NCBI RefSeq assembly: GCF_029919115.1
Contig: NZ_CP123990.1
Location: 4,738,501 to 4,802,500, forward strand
Direction of reading: 5' to 3'
DNA: 64,000 bases
Origin: Variovorax paradoxus
GTDB lineage: Bacteria > Pseudomonadota > Gammaproteobacteria > Burkholderiales > Burkholderiaceae_C
Part shown: positions 1 to 8,941 of the stretch, one piece after another
How positions within the stretch are numbered: position 1 is the first letter of the stretch
How the letters are laid out: the number at the start of each line of letters is the position of its first letter
The notes under the pieces: model-generated
Databases searched by the model: none
What the model saw: the letters and a program-made list of their open reading frames with translations, nothing else
Told to the model about the DNA's origin: nothing
Made by a program: the position numbers and the translations under genes

Positions 1-479
1 CGGAGCTGGTGTCGGTCGATTCGTCGCAGCCCGCGCTCGAGAAGGCGCGGGCCAATCTGGCGCTGAACGGCTTCGGCGGCGAGGGTTCGGGCGTGAAGGC
101 CGAATTCCTGGACGCCAACGTCAATACCGTGCTGCGCGAGTTCATCGAACAGGGCCGCACCTTCGACGCCATCGTGCTCGACCCGCCCAAGTTTGCGCCC
201 ACCGCCGCCCATGCCGATCGCGCGGCCCGCGCCTACAAGGACATCAACCGGCTGGCGCTCAAACTGCTGGAGCCCGGCGGAGTGCTGCTCACTTTTTCGT
301 GTTCGGGCGGCATCAGCGCCGACCTTTTTCACAAAATAGTGGCTTCGGCGGGCATCGACGCCCAAGTTGACGGCTACATCAGCGAACGCCTCGGTGCGGC
401 GCCCGATCATCCCATGACCATCGAATTTCCCGAAGGCGAATACCTCAAGGGCCTGGTGGTGGTGAAAAAGCCGGCTTGA
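1..479 (+). CDS. Class I SAM-dependent rRNA methyltransferase, RlmI-like (5' end cut off)
   Basis: This is the C-terminal part of a SAM-dependent methyltransferase; the frame is open from the first bases, so the start lies outside the window. What remains includes the end of the Rossmann-fold SAM site (SVDSSQPALEKARANLALNG), the catalytic-loop motif DPPKFAP and the C-terminal GAAPDHP stretch. That combination is typical of RlmI, which makes 5-methylcytosine in 23S rRNA. RlmI normally carries an N-terminal PUA domain, which cannot be seen here. The stop is TGA at 477-479. The next gene is 85 nt away on the same strand and has its own ribosome binding site. The family assignment is firm; the exact rRNA target is inferred. 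Confidence 0.85.
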   Translation, partial: ELVSVDSSQPALEKARANLALNGFGGEGSGVKAEFLDANVNTVLREFIEQGRTFDAIVLDPPKFAPTAAHADRAARAYKDINRLALKLLEPGGVLLTFSCSGGISADLFHKIVASAGIDAQVDGYISERLGAAPDHPMTIEFPEGEYLKGLVVVKKPA

Positions 480-564
480 CCCCGCGGCAACGCAACTGAG
501 TGGCATTGGCTAAACTGCCTCTCCAGTTTTCCTTCTTCCCAGATTTCCGCCTTCGGAGCACACC

Positions 565-1617
565 ATGGCCCTTATTCCCGCCACCATCCTTACCGGCTTT
601 CTAGGCTCGGGCAAGACCACGCTGCTCAAGCGCATCCTGACGGAGGCCCACGGCCAGAAGATCGCTGTCATCGAGAACGAGTTCGGCGAAGAGAACATCG
701 ACAGCGACATTCTGGTGACCGAATCGAAAGAGCAGATCGTGCAGATGAGCAATGGCTGCGTCTGCTGCACCATTCGCGAAGACCTGCGCGAGGCGCTCCA
801 GCTGCTGGCCGCCAAGAAGCGCCAGGGCCTGCTCGACTTCGACCGCGTGGTGATCGAGACCACCGGCCTGGCCGATCCCGGCCCCGTGGCACAGACTTTT
901 TTCATGGACGACGAAATTGCCGAAAGCTATTTGCTCGACTCCATCCTGACGCTGGTCGATGCCAAGCATGCGCCGCAGCAGCTGAACGACCGCCAGGAAG
1001 CGCGCCGCCAGGTGGGTTTTGCCGACCAGATCTTCATCAGCAAGAGCGAGCTGGTGTCGGCCGAGGAAACCGAGGCGCTGATTCACCGCCTGAAGCACAT
1101 GAACCCGCGCGCGCCCCAGCAAAAGGCGCATTTCGGCGATGTGCCGCTGAAGGACATTTTCGACCTGCGCGGCTTCAACCTGAACGCCAAGCTCGACATC
1201 GATCCGGACTTCCTGAAGGAAGACGACCACGATCATCACGACCATGACCACGCGCATGGCGAGCATTGCGACCACCCCTCGCACAAGCACGAAGGGCACG
1301 GCCACCATCACCACACGGACGACGACGTGAAGAGCTTCGTCTACAAGGCCGACCGCCCCTTCGACCCGGCCAAGCTCGAGGATTTCCTGGGCGCCATCGT
1401 CAACATCTACGGCCCGCGCATGCTGCGCTACAAGGGCGTGCTGAGCATGAAGGGCACCGAGCGCAAGGTAATTTTCCAGGGCGTGCACCAGCTGATGGGC
1501 AGCGACCTGGGCCCCGAGTGGGGCAAGGACGAAGCGCGCCAGAGCCGCATGGTGTTCATCGGCATCGAGCTGCCGCGCGAAATACTGGAGCAGGGGCTCG
1601 AGCAGTGCCTGGTGTAA
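565..1617 (+). CDS. CobW/COG0523-family zinc-type metallochaperone GTPase
   Basis: A 350-residue G3E GTPase of the CobW/YjiA/ZigA group. The Walker A motif GFLGSGKT is at residues 11-18. The metal-binding CxCC motif (GCVCC, Cys65, Cys67, Cys68) follows, and the CobW C-terminal domain begins near residue 260. Between the two domains is a strongly His/Asp-rich stretch (roughly residues 217-255, nt 1213-1329) with more than a dozen histidines, as in members that hold or deliver Zn or Ni. The start ATG has GGAG 5 nt upstream. No Zur-like operator was recognised in the 85-nt gap before it. Neighbours do not reveal the client enzyme, so metal and target stay open. The gene ends at a bidirectional terminator shared with the opposing gene. 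Confidence 0.9.
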   Translation: MALIPATILTGFLGSGKTTLLKRILTEAHGQKIAVIENEFGEENIDSDILVTESKEQIVQMSNGCVCCTIREDLREALQLLAAKKRQGLLDFDRVVIETTGLADPGPVAQTFFMDDEIAESYLLDSILTLVDAKHAPQQLNDRQEARRQVGFADQIFISKSELVSAEETEALIHRLKHMNPRAPQQKAHFGDVPLKDIFDLRGFNLNAKLDIDPDFLKEDDHDHHDHDHAHGEHCDHPSHKHEGHGHHHHTDDDVKSFVYKADRPFDPAKLEDFLGAIVNIYGPRMLRYKGVLSMKGTERKVIFQGVHQLMGSDLGPEWGKDEARQSRMVFIGIELPREILEQGLEQCLV

Positions 1618-1650
1618 CGGCGCGCTGCCTGCACTGAGCCCAGCCAAATA

Positions 1651-1689
1651 AAAAAGGCGCTGCCCCGAGGAGGGGCAGCACCTTTTTTT
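1651..1689. terminator. Bidirectional Rho-independent terminator between converging genes
   Basis: An A-tract, a GC-rich stem (GGCGCTGCCCC pairing with GGGGCAGCACC, with one mismatch, around a GAGGA loop) and a T-tract. It lies between the CobW-type gene and the opposing DUF945 gene and can work in both directions. Confidence 0.85.
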
Positions 1690-1703
1690 GTTTCAGCCGA
1701 GGC

Positions 1704-3182
1704 TTACTTGCCGGCCATGCCGCCCAGCGGCTTGCCGTTGACCTTCAGGTTGCCTTCGCTGTATTCCACCTGGCTGGTGATGTCGGTGCCGTCGCGCTTG
1801 ACGAAGCCCATGCCTTCGCCTTGCTCGACCAGCCCGGCCACCATTTCAGGCGGCGGCAGCTGGCCGCTTTCAGCGCCGGTGGCGGCAACCTGCTCCAGCC
1901 ATTGCATCGGCAGCCGCACGCTGGCTTTGAGCACGCCGCGCTTCATCAGGAGCGCCATGCCGGGTTCCTTCAGGTCTTCGTCGGTCACGCCGACCAGCCC
2001 GGCCGTGTAGCTGATTTCGCCGCGCTTGCCGCCGATTTCGACGAGCATCTTGTCAACGCCGAGCTCGGGGTTGTACTTGGCCATGGCCTTGAGGTCTGGG
2101 GCGAGTTGGTCCATCAGCGCCTGCATGGCGGCCTGGGAGGCTTTGCCGCCGCCCTTGCCGCAGCCGTTGATGGCGGCCGACTGCATCCACGCGTCGGCCA
2201 GCTTCTTGTAGCCGGCGGCATGAATGCGGCGGCCGCCGCTGGTCATCTCGAACTTGTCGATCTTGGTTTCGCCGACCTTGCCGGTGCCCTTGATGGTGCC
2301 GATCGATTCGTAGAGCCCGTCCTTGATGTTGGCATCGGCAATCATGTCGATGTTCTGCAGCAGCACGGCGGGCAGGGGCTTGCCGCTGCCGCTGGCGCCC
2401 AGGCCCTTGGGCGCCGAGAACTCGAAGCTGTCGAGCCGGGCTTCGGTCTTGCCCGTGGCCAGGATCCAGCCTTCGCTCTTGTTCATGTCGGCCTTGCCGG
2501 CCAGCTTGCCCATTTTCAGGGTCACGCCGGTGCGGGTGTCGGTCAGGTCCAGGCCGGGCATCGCCAGGCTGTAGTTCACCAGGGTACGGGCGCCGTTCAT
2601 CTCGGCGCGCATTTGCGCGCCTTGCCAGGTGAACTGTCCCTTGCCTTCTTCGGCCAGCTTGATCGGCGCCACCGTCAGGTCGGTCGCGTAGCCGCCGTTG
2701 AACGCCACCTTGGTGTGGGCGGTCAGGGGCTTGGCCTTGCCGAAGAGCTTTTCGGCTTCGGCCTGGGCCTTCACGTCGAGCACCAGTTCGCTGTCGATCG
2801 TTGCGGCGGCCAGGGTGCCGCCGGCAATCGGGCCATGGCGGATGGTATCGCGCACGGTAATGCGCACAGGCTTGAACGGCGTGCTCTCGGCCTCGGTTTC
2901 CTCGTCGTCTTCATCGCCCTCGGCGGGCTTGGCGACGGCGGGCACCTGCGCGGCGGAGGTGTCGGCTGCGCATCCGAACTCGAATGTCACGGTGCTGACT
3001 GCGCCGAAGAATCCGCTTTCGTATTTGCGGTCGATCACGCGCACCAGCGCGGTCTGCTTCGGCAACTCCTCCAGGGCGGCTTCGTAGCTGGACTTGACTT
3101 TGGAGCCCGCCCACCAGGTGCTGCCACCATAGGCAACGGCGATGGCTGCGGCCAGCGTGCCCAAAACTGCTTTTTTGCTCAA
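1704..3182 (-). CDS. DUF945 (YdgA-like) family protein
   Basis: A 492-residue protein with an N-terminal hydrophobic segment (GTLAAAIAVAYGGSTWWAG) that looks like a signal anchor. The motif ALVRVIDRKYESGFFGAVS follows, characteristic of the DUF945/YdgA family of inner-membrane-anchored periplasmic proteins. An acidic low-complexity patch (EGDEDDEETEAE) lies near residue 90. The rest is typical of the repetitive beta-rich family body. Molecular function is unknown; YdgA-type proteins have been linked loosely to envelope functions. The start appears to be TTG at 3182, preceded by a purine-rich AGAGAAGAAA; no suitable ATG exists nearby. It is transcribed alone and faces the CobW-type gene across a shared terminator. 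Confidence 0.8.
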   Translation of the reverse strand: MSKKAVLGTLAAAIAVAYGGSTWWAGSKVKSSYEAALEELPKQTALVRVIDRKYESGFFGAVSTVTFEFGCAADTSAAQVPAVAKPAEGDEDDEETEAESTPFKPVRITVRDTIRHGPIAGGTLAAATIDSELVLDVKAQAEAEKLFGKAKPLTAHTKVAFNGGYATDLTVAPIKLAEEGKGQFTWQGAQMRAEMNGARTLVNYSLAMPGLDLTDTRTGVTLKMGKLAGKADMNKSEGWILATGKTEARLDSFEFSAPKGLGASGSGKPLPAVLLQNIDMIADANIKDGLYESIGTIKGTGKVGETKIDKFEMTSGGRRIHAAGYKKLADAWMQSAAINGCGKGGGKASQAAMQALMDQLAPDLKAMAKYNPELGVDKMLVEIGGKRGEISYTAGLVGVTDEDLKEPGMALLMKRGVLKASVRLPMQWLEQVAATGAESGQLPPPEMVAGLVEQGEGMGFVKRDGTDITSQVEYSEGNLKVNGKPLGGMAGK

Positions 3183-3519
3183 GATTTCTTCTCTTTTGTA
3201 TGAATGATCGGATCGATCCGCTGGGCCGCTTGGGCTCGGCAGGTCTTGTTGCCCCCTCCGGCAACGCCGGGGATGCTAACGGACGTAAGCGGTTTGCAGG
3301 TACATCTCCCTTCCGTTTTGAGTTCTCTATACAATCGCGCGCCTGTTCCGGCAGCCACGCTTTCGTTTTAAGGGCGAGATGTGGCTTACGGCAGGGGGCG
3401 CCGCAAGTTTCTGGCGGGCTTTCGGGGGTATAACCCCGGGGTTCGTCGCTGCGAGCACTCCGACAATGTGGAGCCCGGGGCCTCAGCCCCGCAGTGGTTC
3501 CCTTGGGAGGAGACACCCA
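3183..3519. promoter_or_regulatory. Divergent region and long structured dksA leader
   Basis: A 337-nt gap between the divergent DUF945 gene and dksA with no credible gene. A -10-like TACAAT lies at 3330-3335; if used, the dksA transcript has a leader of about 180 nt. The leader can form small GC hairpins: GGGG/CCCC around TATAA at about 3425-3437, and CGGGGC/GCCCCG with a CTCA loop at 3476-3491, just before the ribosome binding site. No known riboswitch class was recognised. Confidence 0.45.
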
Positions 3520-4560
3520 GTGAAAGCGCGTTCCAGTTCGTTCAAGGAGCCAGTCACCGTGAAGAAACCCGCCGCCAAGGCAATGCCAGCAACCAAGTCC
3601 GCCGCCACCAAAGCGGTGGCTGCAAAGCCGGCTGTACCCGCGGCAAAAAAGATTTCTTCCGCTGCAAAAGCTCCGGCAACGAAAGAAAAAAGCGCTCCAA
3701 AGAAGCCAGCAACGCCAACGGCCAAGGCCGCGACCGTTGCAACGAAGCCCGTCAAGCCTGCAAAGTCTGCTGCGCCGCCGGTGGCATCCGCCCCGGCCAG
3801 GAGTGCAACCAAAACTGCAGATGCGGGTCTACCGCCATCCAAAACTGTCGGCCGCACTGCTGCCGTTCCTTCTGCCCCTCCGATACCAATGAAAAAAACG
3901 GCTGCCGCCTCTTCTTCCGCTACGGCGACACCTTCGATACCCGCTCAGACCGCCGCACCCGCCCCCGCGCGAGGTGGCCGCGTGTCGCGGCTGTCGCAGC
4001 TGACCGTGCCTTCCATGCCGCAATCGGTGGCTTCCACCGCTGCCAAGTCTTCTTTCTCGCAGGCGCCCTCCAATGCGCTGGTGCCGCCGCCTCCCGTCGC
4101 GGTCAAGAAAGACCCGAAGCTCGCCAACAACTGGAAAGCCAAGTCGCCTGCCGAGTTGACCGACGCCGAGGTCATCGCCATGCCCGACTCCGAGTACATG
4201 AACGAAAAGCAGATGGCGTTCTTCCGCCTGAAGCTGGTCGAGCTCAAGCGCGGCATTCTCGAAAACGCCGGTGAAACCACCGAGCACCTGCGCGAAGACA
4301 CCGTGGTGGTGCCCGATCCGGCCGACCGCGCCACCATCGAGGAAGAACACGCACTCGAGCTGCGCACGCGCGACCGCGAACGCAAGCTGCTCAAGAAGAT
4401 CGAGCAGTCGATCCAGCGCATCGATGCCGGCGACTACGGCTACTGCGACGAAACCGGCGAGCCCATCGGCGTCGGCCGCCTGCTGGCCCGCCCCACGGCC
4501 ACGCTGTCGCTCGAAGCGCAGCAGCGCCGCGAACTCAAGCAGAAGATGTTCGGGGACTGA
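3520..4560 (+). CDS. dksA: DksA-family RNA polymerase-binding regulator with long N-terminal extension and single zinc-site Cys
   Basis: Works with ppGpp in the secondary channel of RNA polymerase to control stringent-response promoters. GTG at 3520 is chosen because a strong GGGAGGAGA site precedes it by 7 nt; this gives 346 residues against about 150 in E. coli. The C-terminal part is a clear DksA: the coiled-coil tip DPADRATIEEE keeps both key Asp residues, followed by LELRTRDRERKLLKKIEQS. The zinc-finger region has one cysteine: Cys309 is kept, but the other three ligand positions are Thr312, Ser330 and Ala333. This matches the single-Cys DksA type known from alphaproteobacteria. Residues 1 to about 200 are a Lys/Ala/Pro-rich, probably disordered tail resembling histone H1-like repeats. 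It is followed 47 nt later by the STAS-like gene. Confidence 0.9.
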   Translation: MKARSSSFKEPVTVKKPAAKAMPATKSAATKAVAAKPAVPAAKKISSAAKAPATKEKSAPKKPATPTAKAATVATKPVKPAKSAAPPVASAPARSATKTADAGLPPSKTVGRTAAVPSAPPIPMKKTAAASSSATATPSIPAQTAAPAPARGGRVSRLSQLTVPSMPQSVASTAAKSSFSQAPSNALVPPPPVAVKKDPKLANNWKAKSPAELTDAEVIAMPDSEYMNEKQMAFFRLKLVELKRGILENAGETTEHLREDTVVVPDPADRATIEEEHALELRTRDRERKLLKKIEQSIQRIDAGDYGYCDETGEPIGVGRLLARPTATLSLEAQQRRELKQKMFGD

Positions 4561-4607
4561 GCAGGCAAGGCAAAGAGAGATTCCAGTTCGCCGCGAAATT
4601 CCTGTAG

Positions 4608-6293
4608 ATGGCTAAGGAAGAAACGGGCCGCCTCCTTTCCAAGGTGGCGAAGTTCGTCCGCAATCCCCTGAAGGATTGGTCGGAGCTGAATGCGGCCGCC
4701 GATTCCACGCTCCCTGACCAGGCTTACAGCCGGGAAATGCTCAAGGAGATGATCGAGCGGCGCCAGCGCAACGACTTTGTGCGCCGGCGCGAGTTCGACA
4801 TGCTCCGCAAGCTCCGGCAACGCGAAGCGGCCGCCCATGCCTTCGAAGGAACGGTCACGCCGTCGTCCTTCAACCTGAACACCACCACGGAAAAGTCCGA
4901 GGGACGCGCTCTCACGCTCAAGAAGATCGACGAGATCGAGGAGCAGATGTCGCAGCAGTGGTGGAAAGGCCGCGGCCCCAATGGCGAGGTGCTGGCCAAT
5001 GCGCCACCTGAAGCCGGCGCCGAGACCTTGCCGCCGCCCATGGACGAGGCCGAGGTGGCCAGCTTGCTCGCGGCGCCTGCTTTTGGCGCGGCGCCTGCCG
5101 CTGCGGCGGATGCTGCCGCTTCCGCTCCTGCGCCCGCTGCCGCTGCCGCTGCGCTTGCTGCGAGCCCGGGGGTCGACGACACCTCGCTGCTGACGGCGCG
5201 GCTTGCGCGCGACAGCGCGCTGGAAGAGGCCGTGATCCGTTTCGCGCACGGCGACGACACCGGCGCCGAAGCCATTCTTCTGCAGGCCCTGGCCTCCGAG
5301 AGCGCCGCCGCCGAGGGCGACCACGCCGCCGCCGACCGCGACGAGACACGCTGGCGCGCATTGTTCGACCTGTACCGCGCCACCGGCGACGCCACGCGCT
5401 TTGCCGCCGCCCGCATGCGCTATGCGCAGCGCATGAAGCGCATGGGCCCCGACTGGGTGCCGCTCGACGAACTGGCGCGCGACGTGCAGGCAGTGGCTGC
5501 AAGCGAGCATGCCGAGCTGGCTTCGGCCGCTGCCGACTGGACCAGCCCTGCACGCCTGTCGCGCGATGGGCTGGTGAACCTCACGCGTGCGTTGTCGCAG
5601 GCCGGCGCCATCTGGACGCTCGACTGGCGCGCGCTGGCGGCCGTCGAGGCCGATGCCGCCTCGCCGCTGCGCGTGCTGTTCACCCATTGGGCCAATTCGC
5701 CGGTCAAGCTGCGCTTCATCGGTTCGGCAAAGCTGCTTGCCGTGCTGGCCGAAGCAACGCCCAACAACGAGCGCAGCACCGAAGACGTCTGGTGGCAGCT
5801 CCACCTGGCAACGCTGCGCATGATGAACCTGCCGGACGACTTCGAGCTGGTGGCGCTCAACTACTGCATTACCTACGAGGTGTCGCCACCGGCCTGGCAA
5901 GACCCGAATGGCGAGTGCACCACGATCGAGGCGCCGGAGACGAGCCGTTCGGGTGCGGGCTCCGTGTGGTCGCTGCTGTCCGTCAACGGCGAATCCAGTT
6001 TTCCTTCGACCGACAGCGGTTTTGCCGCGCTGGCTGGAGATCTTCGCGGCGAAGCCCATTCGAGCCTGCAGCGGCTGGACGTCGACCTGCGCAACACCAC
6101 CGCCCCGGTTATTTCATGTGCGGCGCTGCTGCGCATGGACCTTGCCGCCGCCGGCACACTGCTCAGTTGGGTGCGCGCACGCGACGCCCAGGGCGAGCGG
6201 GTCCAGTTCGTGGACGCCCACCGCCTGATTGCGGCGCTTTTCGACCTGGTTGGCATTGCCGACCACGCCACGGTAGCAGTTCGCAAGAACTGA
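4608..6293 (+). CDS. Uncharacterised protein with STAS-like C-terminal domain
   Basis: A 561-residue soluble protein between dksA and hslV. The N-terminal 100 residues are helical and charged ([19 protein letters not shown]). A low-complexity Ala/Pro linker occupies about residues 140-185. A helical middle part follows that resembles a TPR-like bacterial transcriptional-activation or adaptor fold. The last 120 residues have a STAS-like pattern: a beta strand (RLDVDLRNT), a helix after [20 protein letters not shown], a strand (GERVQFVDA) and a final [13 protein letters not shown] helix, as in anti-sigma-factor antagonists. The usual phospho-acceptor Ser/Thr after the Asp is not obvious. No known name was recognised. 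Its place in a dksA-hslVU group suggests a stress-linked adaptor, but that is inference. Confidence 0.6.
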   Translation: MAKEETGRLLSKVAKFVRNPLKDWSELNAAADSTLPDQAYSREMLKEMIERRQRNDFVRRREFDMLRKLRQREAAAHAFEGTVTPSSFNLNTTTEKSEGRALTLKKIDEIEEQMSQQWWKGRGPNGEVLANAPPEAGAETLPPPMDEAEVASLLAAPAFGAAPAAAADAAASAPAPAAAAAALAASPGVDDTSLLTARLARDSALEEAVIRFAHGDDTGAEAILLQALASESAAAEGDHAAADRDETRWRALFDLYRATGDATRFAAARMRYAQRMKRMGPDWVPLDELARDVQAVAASEHAELASAAADWTSPARLSRDGLVNLTRALSQAGAIWTLDWRALAAVEADAASPLRVLFTHWANSPVKLRFIGSAKLLAVLAEATPNNERSTEDVWWQLHLATLRMMNLPDDFELVALNYCITYEVSPPAWQDPNGECTTIEAPETSRSGAGSVWSLLSVNGESSFPSTDSGFAALAGDLRGEAHSSLQRLDVDLRNTTAPVISCAALLRMDLAAAGTLLSWVRARDAQGERVQFVDAHRLIAALFDLVGIADHATVAVRKN

Positions 6294-6358
6294 CTCTTGC
6301 CGCGCGACTTGCACGCGCGCGGGGTTGCATTGCCCTGGGGCGTCCCCAGATGGCTTCG

Positions 6359-6904
6359 ATGGAACAGTTTCACGGCACCACCATCGTGAGCGTGCGCCGC
6401 AAGACCCCCCAGGGCGACCAAGTCGCCATTGGTGGGGACGGGCAGGTCACTCTCGGCAATATCGTCATCAAGGGCACGGCGCGCAAGGTGCGGCGGCTCT
6501 ATCACGGCAAGGTGCTGGCCGGCTTTGCCGGCGCCACCGCCGACGCCTTCACGCTCTTCGAGCGCTTCGAGGCCAAGCTCGAAAAGCACCAGGGCCACCT
6601 GACCCGCGCCGCGGTCGAGCTCACCAAGGACTGGCGCACCGACCGCGTGCTGCGCAAGCTCGAAGCCATGCTGGCCGTGGCCGACGCCACCACTTCGCTC
6701 ATCATCACCGGCAACGGCGACGTGCTGGAGCCCGAAGACGGCGTGATTGCCATCGGCTCGGGCGGTGCGTATGCGCAGTCGGCCGCCAAGGCGCTGATCG
6801 ACAACACGGACCTTAGTGCTGAGCAAATTGTGCGCAAATCGCTCGCGATAGCGGGCGAAATCTGCATTTATACGAACATGAACCACACGGTGGAAGCGCT
6901 CTGA
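6359..6904 (+). CDS. hslV: ATP-dependent protease HslVU (ClpQY), peptidase subunit
   Basis: Proteolytic dodecamer subunit of the bacterial proteasome-like HslVU complex. The protein has 181 residues from ATG 6359; an in-frame ATG at 6350 would add three residues. It starts [14 protein letters not shown]: as in other betaproteobacterial HslV, a short propeptide precedes the catalytic threonine (first Thr of TTIVSVRR) and is removed autocatalytically. The conserved body is present ([59 protein letters not shown]). The stop lies 2 nt before hslU, so the two subunits are translationally linked. Confidence 0.96.
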   Translation: MEQFHGTTIVSVRRKTPQGDQVAIGGDGQVTLGNIVIKGTARKVRRLYHGKVLAGFAGATADAFTLFERFEAKLEKHQGHLTRAAVELTKDWRTDRVLRKLEAMLAVADATTSLIITGNGDVLEPEDGVIAIGSGGAYAQSAAKALIDNTDLSAEQIVRKSLAIAGEICIYTNMNHTVEAL

Positions 6905-6906
6905 CC

Positions 6907-8235
6907 ATGTCCATGACCCCGCAGGAAATCGTCTCCGAGCTCGACAACCACATCGTCGGACAGCCGGCCGCCAAGCGCGCCGTGGCCATTGCGCTGCGAA
7001 ACCGCTGGCGCCGCCAGCAGGTCGAAGAAAAGCTTCGCACCGAGATCACGCCGAAGAACATTCTCATGATCGGCCCCACGGGCGTGGGCAAGACCGAGAT
7101 TGCACGCCGCCTTGCGCGGCTGGCCGACGCGCCCTTCATCAAGGTCGAGGCGACCAAGTTCACCGAAGTGGGCTATGTGGGCAAGGACGTCGATTCGATC
7201 ATTCGCGACCTGGCCGAAATTGCCGTCAAGCAAACCCGGGAGGCCGAAAGCGCCAAGGTGCGCGCCCGTGCCGAAGACGCCGCGGAAGACCGCATCCTCG
7301 ACGTGTTGCTGCCGCCCGCACGTGTTGCAGATGGCGCCGCGCCGGCGCTGGATGGCCCCAACCCCACCCGGCAGGCCTTCCGCAAGAAGCTGCGCGAACA
7401 CCAGCTCGACGACAAGGAGATCGAACTCGATCTTGCCGAGACTCGCGCCCCGCTCGAAATCATGGGCCCGGCGGGCATGGAGGAAATGACCGAGCAACTG
7501 CGCGGCATGTTCGGCCAGCTTGGCGGTGGCAAGCGCAAGACGCGCAAGCTCAAGATCGCCGAGGCCATGCGCCTGCTGATCGACGAAGAAGCTGCCAAGC
7601 TGGTGAACGAAGACGAAATTCGCGCCCAGGCCATCACCAACGCCGAGCAGAACGGCATCGTCTTCATCGACGAGATCGACAAGGTCGCCACGCGCAGCGA
7701 AGCCCAGGGCTCCGACGTGTCGCGCCAGGGTGTGCAGCGCGACCTGCTGCCATTGGTCGAGGGCACGGCCGTGACGACCAAGTACGGCGTGGTGCGCACC
7801 GACCACATGCTCTTCATTGCGAGCGGGGCCTTCCACTTGAGCAAGCCGAGCGACCTGATCCCCGAACTGCAGGGACGCTTTCCGATTCGCGTCGAGCTGC
7901 AATCGCTCTCGGTGGCGGACTTCGAAAGCATCCTCACGCAAACGCGCGCATCGCTCGTCAAGCAGTACCAGGCGCTGCTTGCCACCGAAGGCGTCACGCT
8001 CGACTTCACGCCCGAGGGCGTCAACCGCCTTGCGGCCATTGCCTTCGAAGTGAACGAGCGCACCGAGAACATCGGGGCGCGCCGTTTGTCGACCGTGATG
8101 GAACGCCTGCTCGATGAGGTAAGCTTCGACGCCACGCGCATCGAGGGACAGACCATCCGCATCGATGCCGCTTACGTCGACGAGCGCCTTGCGGCACTAA
8201 GTCACGACGAAGACCTTTCGCGCTTCATCCTCTGA
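6907..8235 (+). CDS. hslU: ATP-dependent protease HslVU (ClpQY), ATPase subunit
   Basis: AAA+ unfoldase that feeds substrates to HslV; 442 residues, the normal length. Walker A is GPTGVGKT at residues 56-63, Walker B is IVFIDEIDK, and the sensor/C-terminal region includes [25 protein letters not shown]. The C-terminus ends in LSRFIL, the tail that docks into HslV and activates it. The pore-loop motif GYVGKDVDS is intact. The charged I-domain insertion (residues about 110-230) is typical of the family. Confidence 0.97.
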   Translation: MSMTPQEIVSELDNHIVGQPAAKRAVAIALRNRWRRQQVEEKLRTEITPKNILMIGPTGVGKTEIARRLARLADAPFIKVEATKFTEVGYVGKDVDSIIRDLAEIAVKQTREAESAKVRARAEDAAEDRILDVLLPPARVADGAAPALDGPNPTRQAFRKKLREHQLDDKEIELDLAETRAPLEIMGPAGMEEMTEQLRGMFGQLGGGKRKTRKLKIAEAMRLLIDEEAAKLVNEDEIRAQAITNAEQNGIVFIDEIDKVATRSEAQGSDVSRQGVQRDLLPLVEGTAVTTKYGVVRTDHMLFIASGAFHLSKPSDLIPELQGRFPIRVELQSLSVADFESILTQTRASLVKQYQALLATEGVTLDFTPEGVNRLAAIAFEVNERTENIGARRLSTVMERLLDEVSFDATRIEGQTIRIDAAYVDERLAALSHDEDLSRFIL

Positions 8236-8245
8236 ACGCCGCTTT

Positions 8246-8349
8246 GCAGCCCCTGTTACGGGGTTGCGCTTCACGCATTACATTCATTGCGTGAGCTAAG
8301 TGCTTCTTTTTCAACGAAATTCGCCGGTTTCCAGCTTTGGAAATCGGCG
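8246..8349. repeat. Three successive inverted repeats in the hslU-mraZ gap
   Basis: Three hairpin-forming segments lie in tandem. GCAGCCCC/GGGGTTGC is at 8246-8267. TCACGCA/TGCGTGA is a perfect 7-bp repeat with a 10-nt loop at 8271-8294. CGCCGGTTTCCA/TGGAAATCGGCG is a 12-bp stem with one G-T pair and a GCTT loop at 8322-8349. None has a clear T-tract, so they are not classical terminators in the forward direction. They separate hslU from the mraZ promoter and operator. Confidence 0.55.
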
Positions 8350-8392
8350 CTAAGTCGTTGATTCCATTACAAAAAATACCACCAACGACCAG

Positions 8393-8420
8393 TTGCGCGT
8401 GAAGTGTTTCCTGCTACAGT
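8393..8420 (+). promoter_or_regulatory. Candidate promoter of the dcw cluster (PmraZ)
   Basis: A -35-like TTGCGC (8393-8398) and a -10-like TACAGT (8415-8420) are separated by 16 nt. The -10 directly abuts the AGTG repeats, so MraZ bound there would block initiation or clearance. Assignment is by eye only. Confidence 0.45.
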
Positions 8421-8457
8421 GCAAAAAAGTGCAGTTAAGTGGGAAAAAGTGCGGATG
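8418..8457 (+). promoter_or_regulatory. MraZ operator: four AGTG decameric direct repeats
   Basis: AGTG occurs at 8418, 8428, 8438 and 8448, exactly 10 bp apart (AGTGCAAAAA, AGTGCAGTTA, AGTGGGAAAA, AGTGCGGATG); a further AGTG sits at 8403. MraZ is known to bind direct repeats of this kind with one-turn spacing upstream of mraZ, where it represses its own operon. The array lies 47 nt or more before the GTG start, in the expected place. Confidence 0.85.
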
Positions 8458-8504
8458 GTGCCCCTTTCGGGTGCCGCGGCCTTCCCAACACAAAGGTCCT
8501 GGTC

Positions 8505-8933
8505 GTGTTTCAAGGCGCTTCATCGCTCAGTCTCGATGCCAAGGGGCGGCTCTCCGTGCCGACCCGGCATCGTGACGTCCTGAGCGCGACTGCGAACGGC
8601 CAGCTCACCATCACCAAGCACCCGCACGGGTGCCTCATGGTGTTCCCGCGTCCCGAGTGGGAGAAATTCCGCGAGCGCATCGCCGCGCTGCCGATGTCGG
8701 CACAGTGGTGGAAGCGCGTTTTCCTCGGCAACGCCATGGACGTCGAGATGGACGGCACCGGCCGCATCCTCGTGTCGCCCGAACTGCGCGCGGCCACCGG
8801 CATTACGCGCGAGACGCTGCTGTTGGGCATGGGCAACCATTTCGAACTCTGGGACAAGGCCACCTACGAGGCCAAGGAGGCCGAGGCCACCCAGGGCGAC
8901 ATGCCCGATGTGTTTCAGGACTTCGCGTTCTGA
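8505..8933 (+). CDS. mraZ: Transcriptional regulator MraZ
   Basis: First gene of the dcw cluster. MraZ is an AbrB-like DNA-binding protein that forms rings and represses its own operon. The 142-residue product starts at GTG 8505 ([19 protein letters not shown]), which aligns with the usual family start; upstream in-frame codons run through the operator and are not expected to be translated. Two SpoVT/AbrB-like repeats are visible: [14 protein letters not shown] in the first half and [14 protein letters not shown] in the second. The decameric AGTG operator upstream fits autoregulation. rsmH follows after 8 nt. Confidence 0.95.
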   Translation: MFQGASSLSLDAKGRLSVPTRHRDVLSATANGQLTITKHPHGCLMVFPRPEWEKFRERIAALPMSAQWWKRVFLGNAMDVEMDGTGRILVSPELRAATGITRETLLLGMGNHFELWDKATYEAKEAEATQGDMPDVFQDFAF

Positions 8934-8941
8934 GGGCTTGT

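Noticed and set aside
4440..6059. A 539-codon minus-strand frame opposite the STAS-like gene
   Set aside because: Low-complexity Arg/Gly/His composition; the plus-strand frame has normal protein features and matches the dksA-hslV direction.
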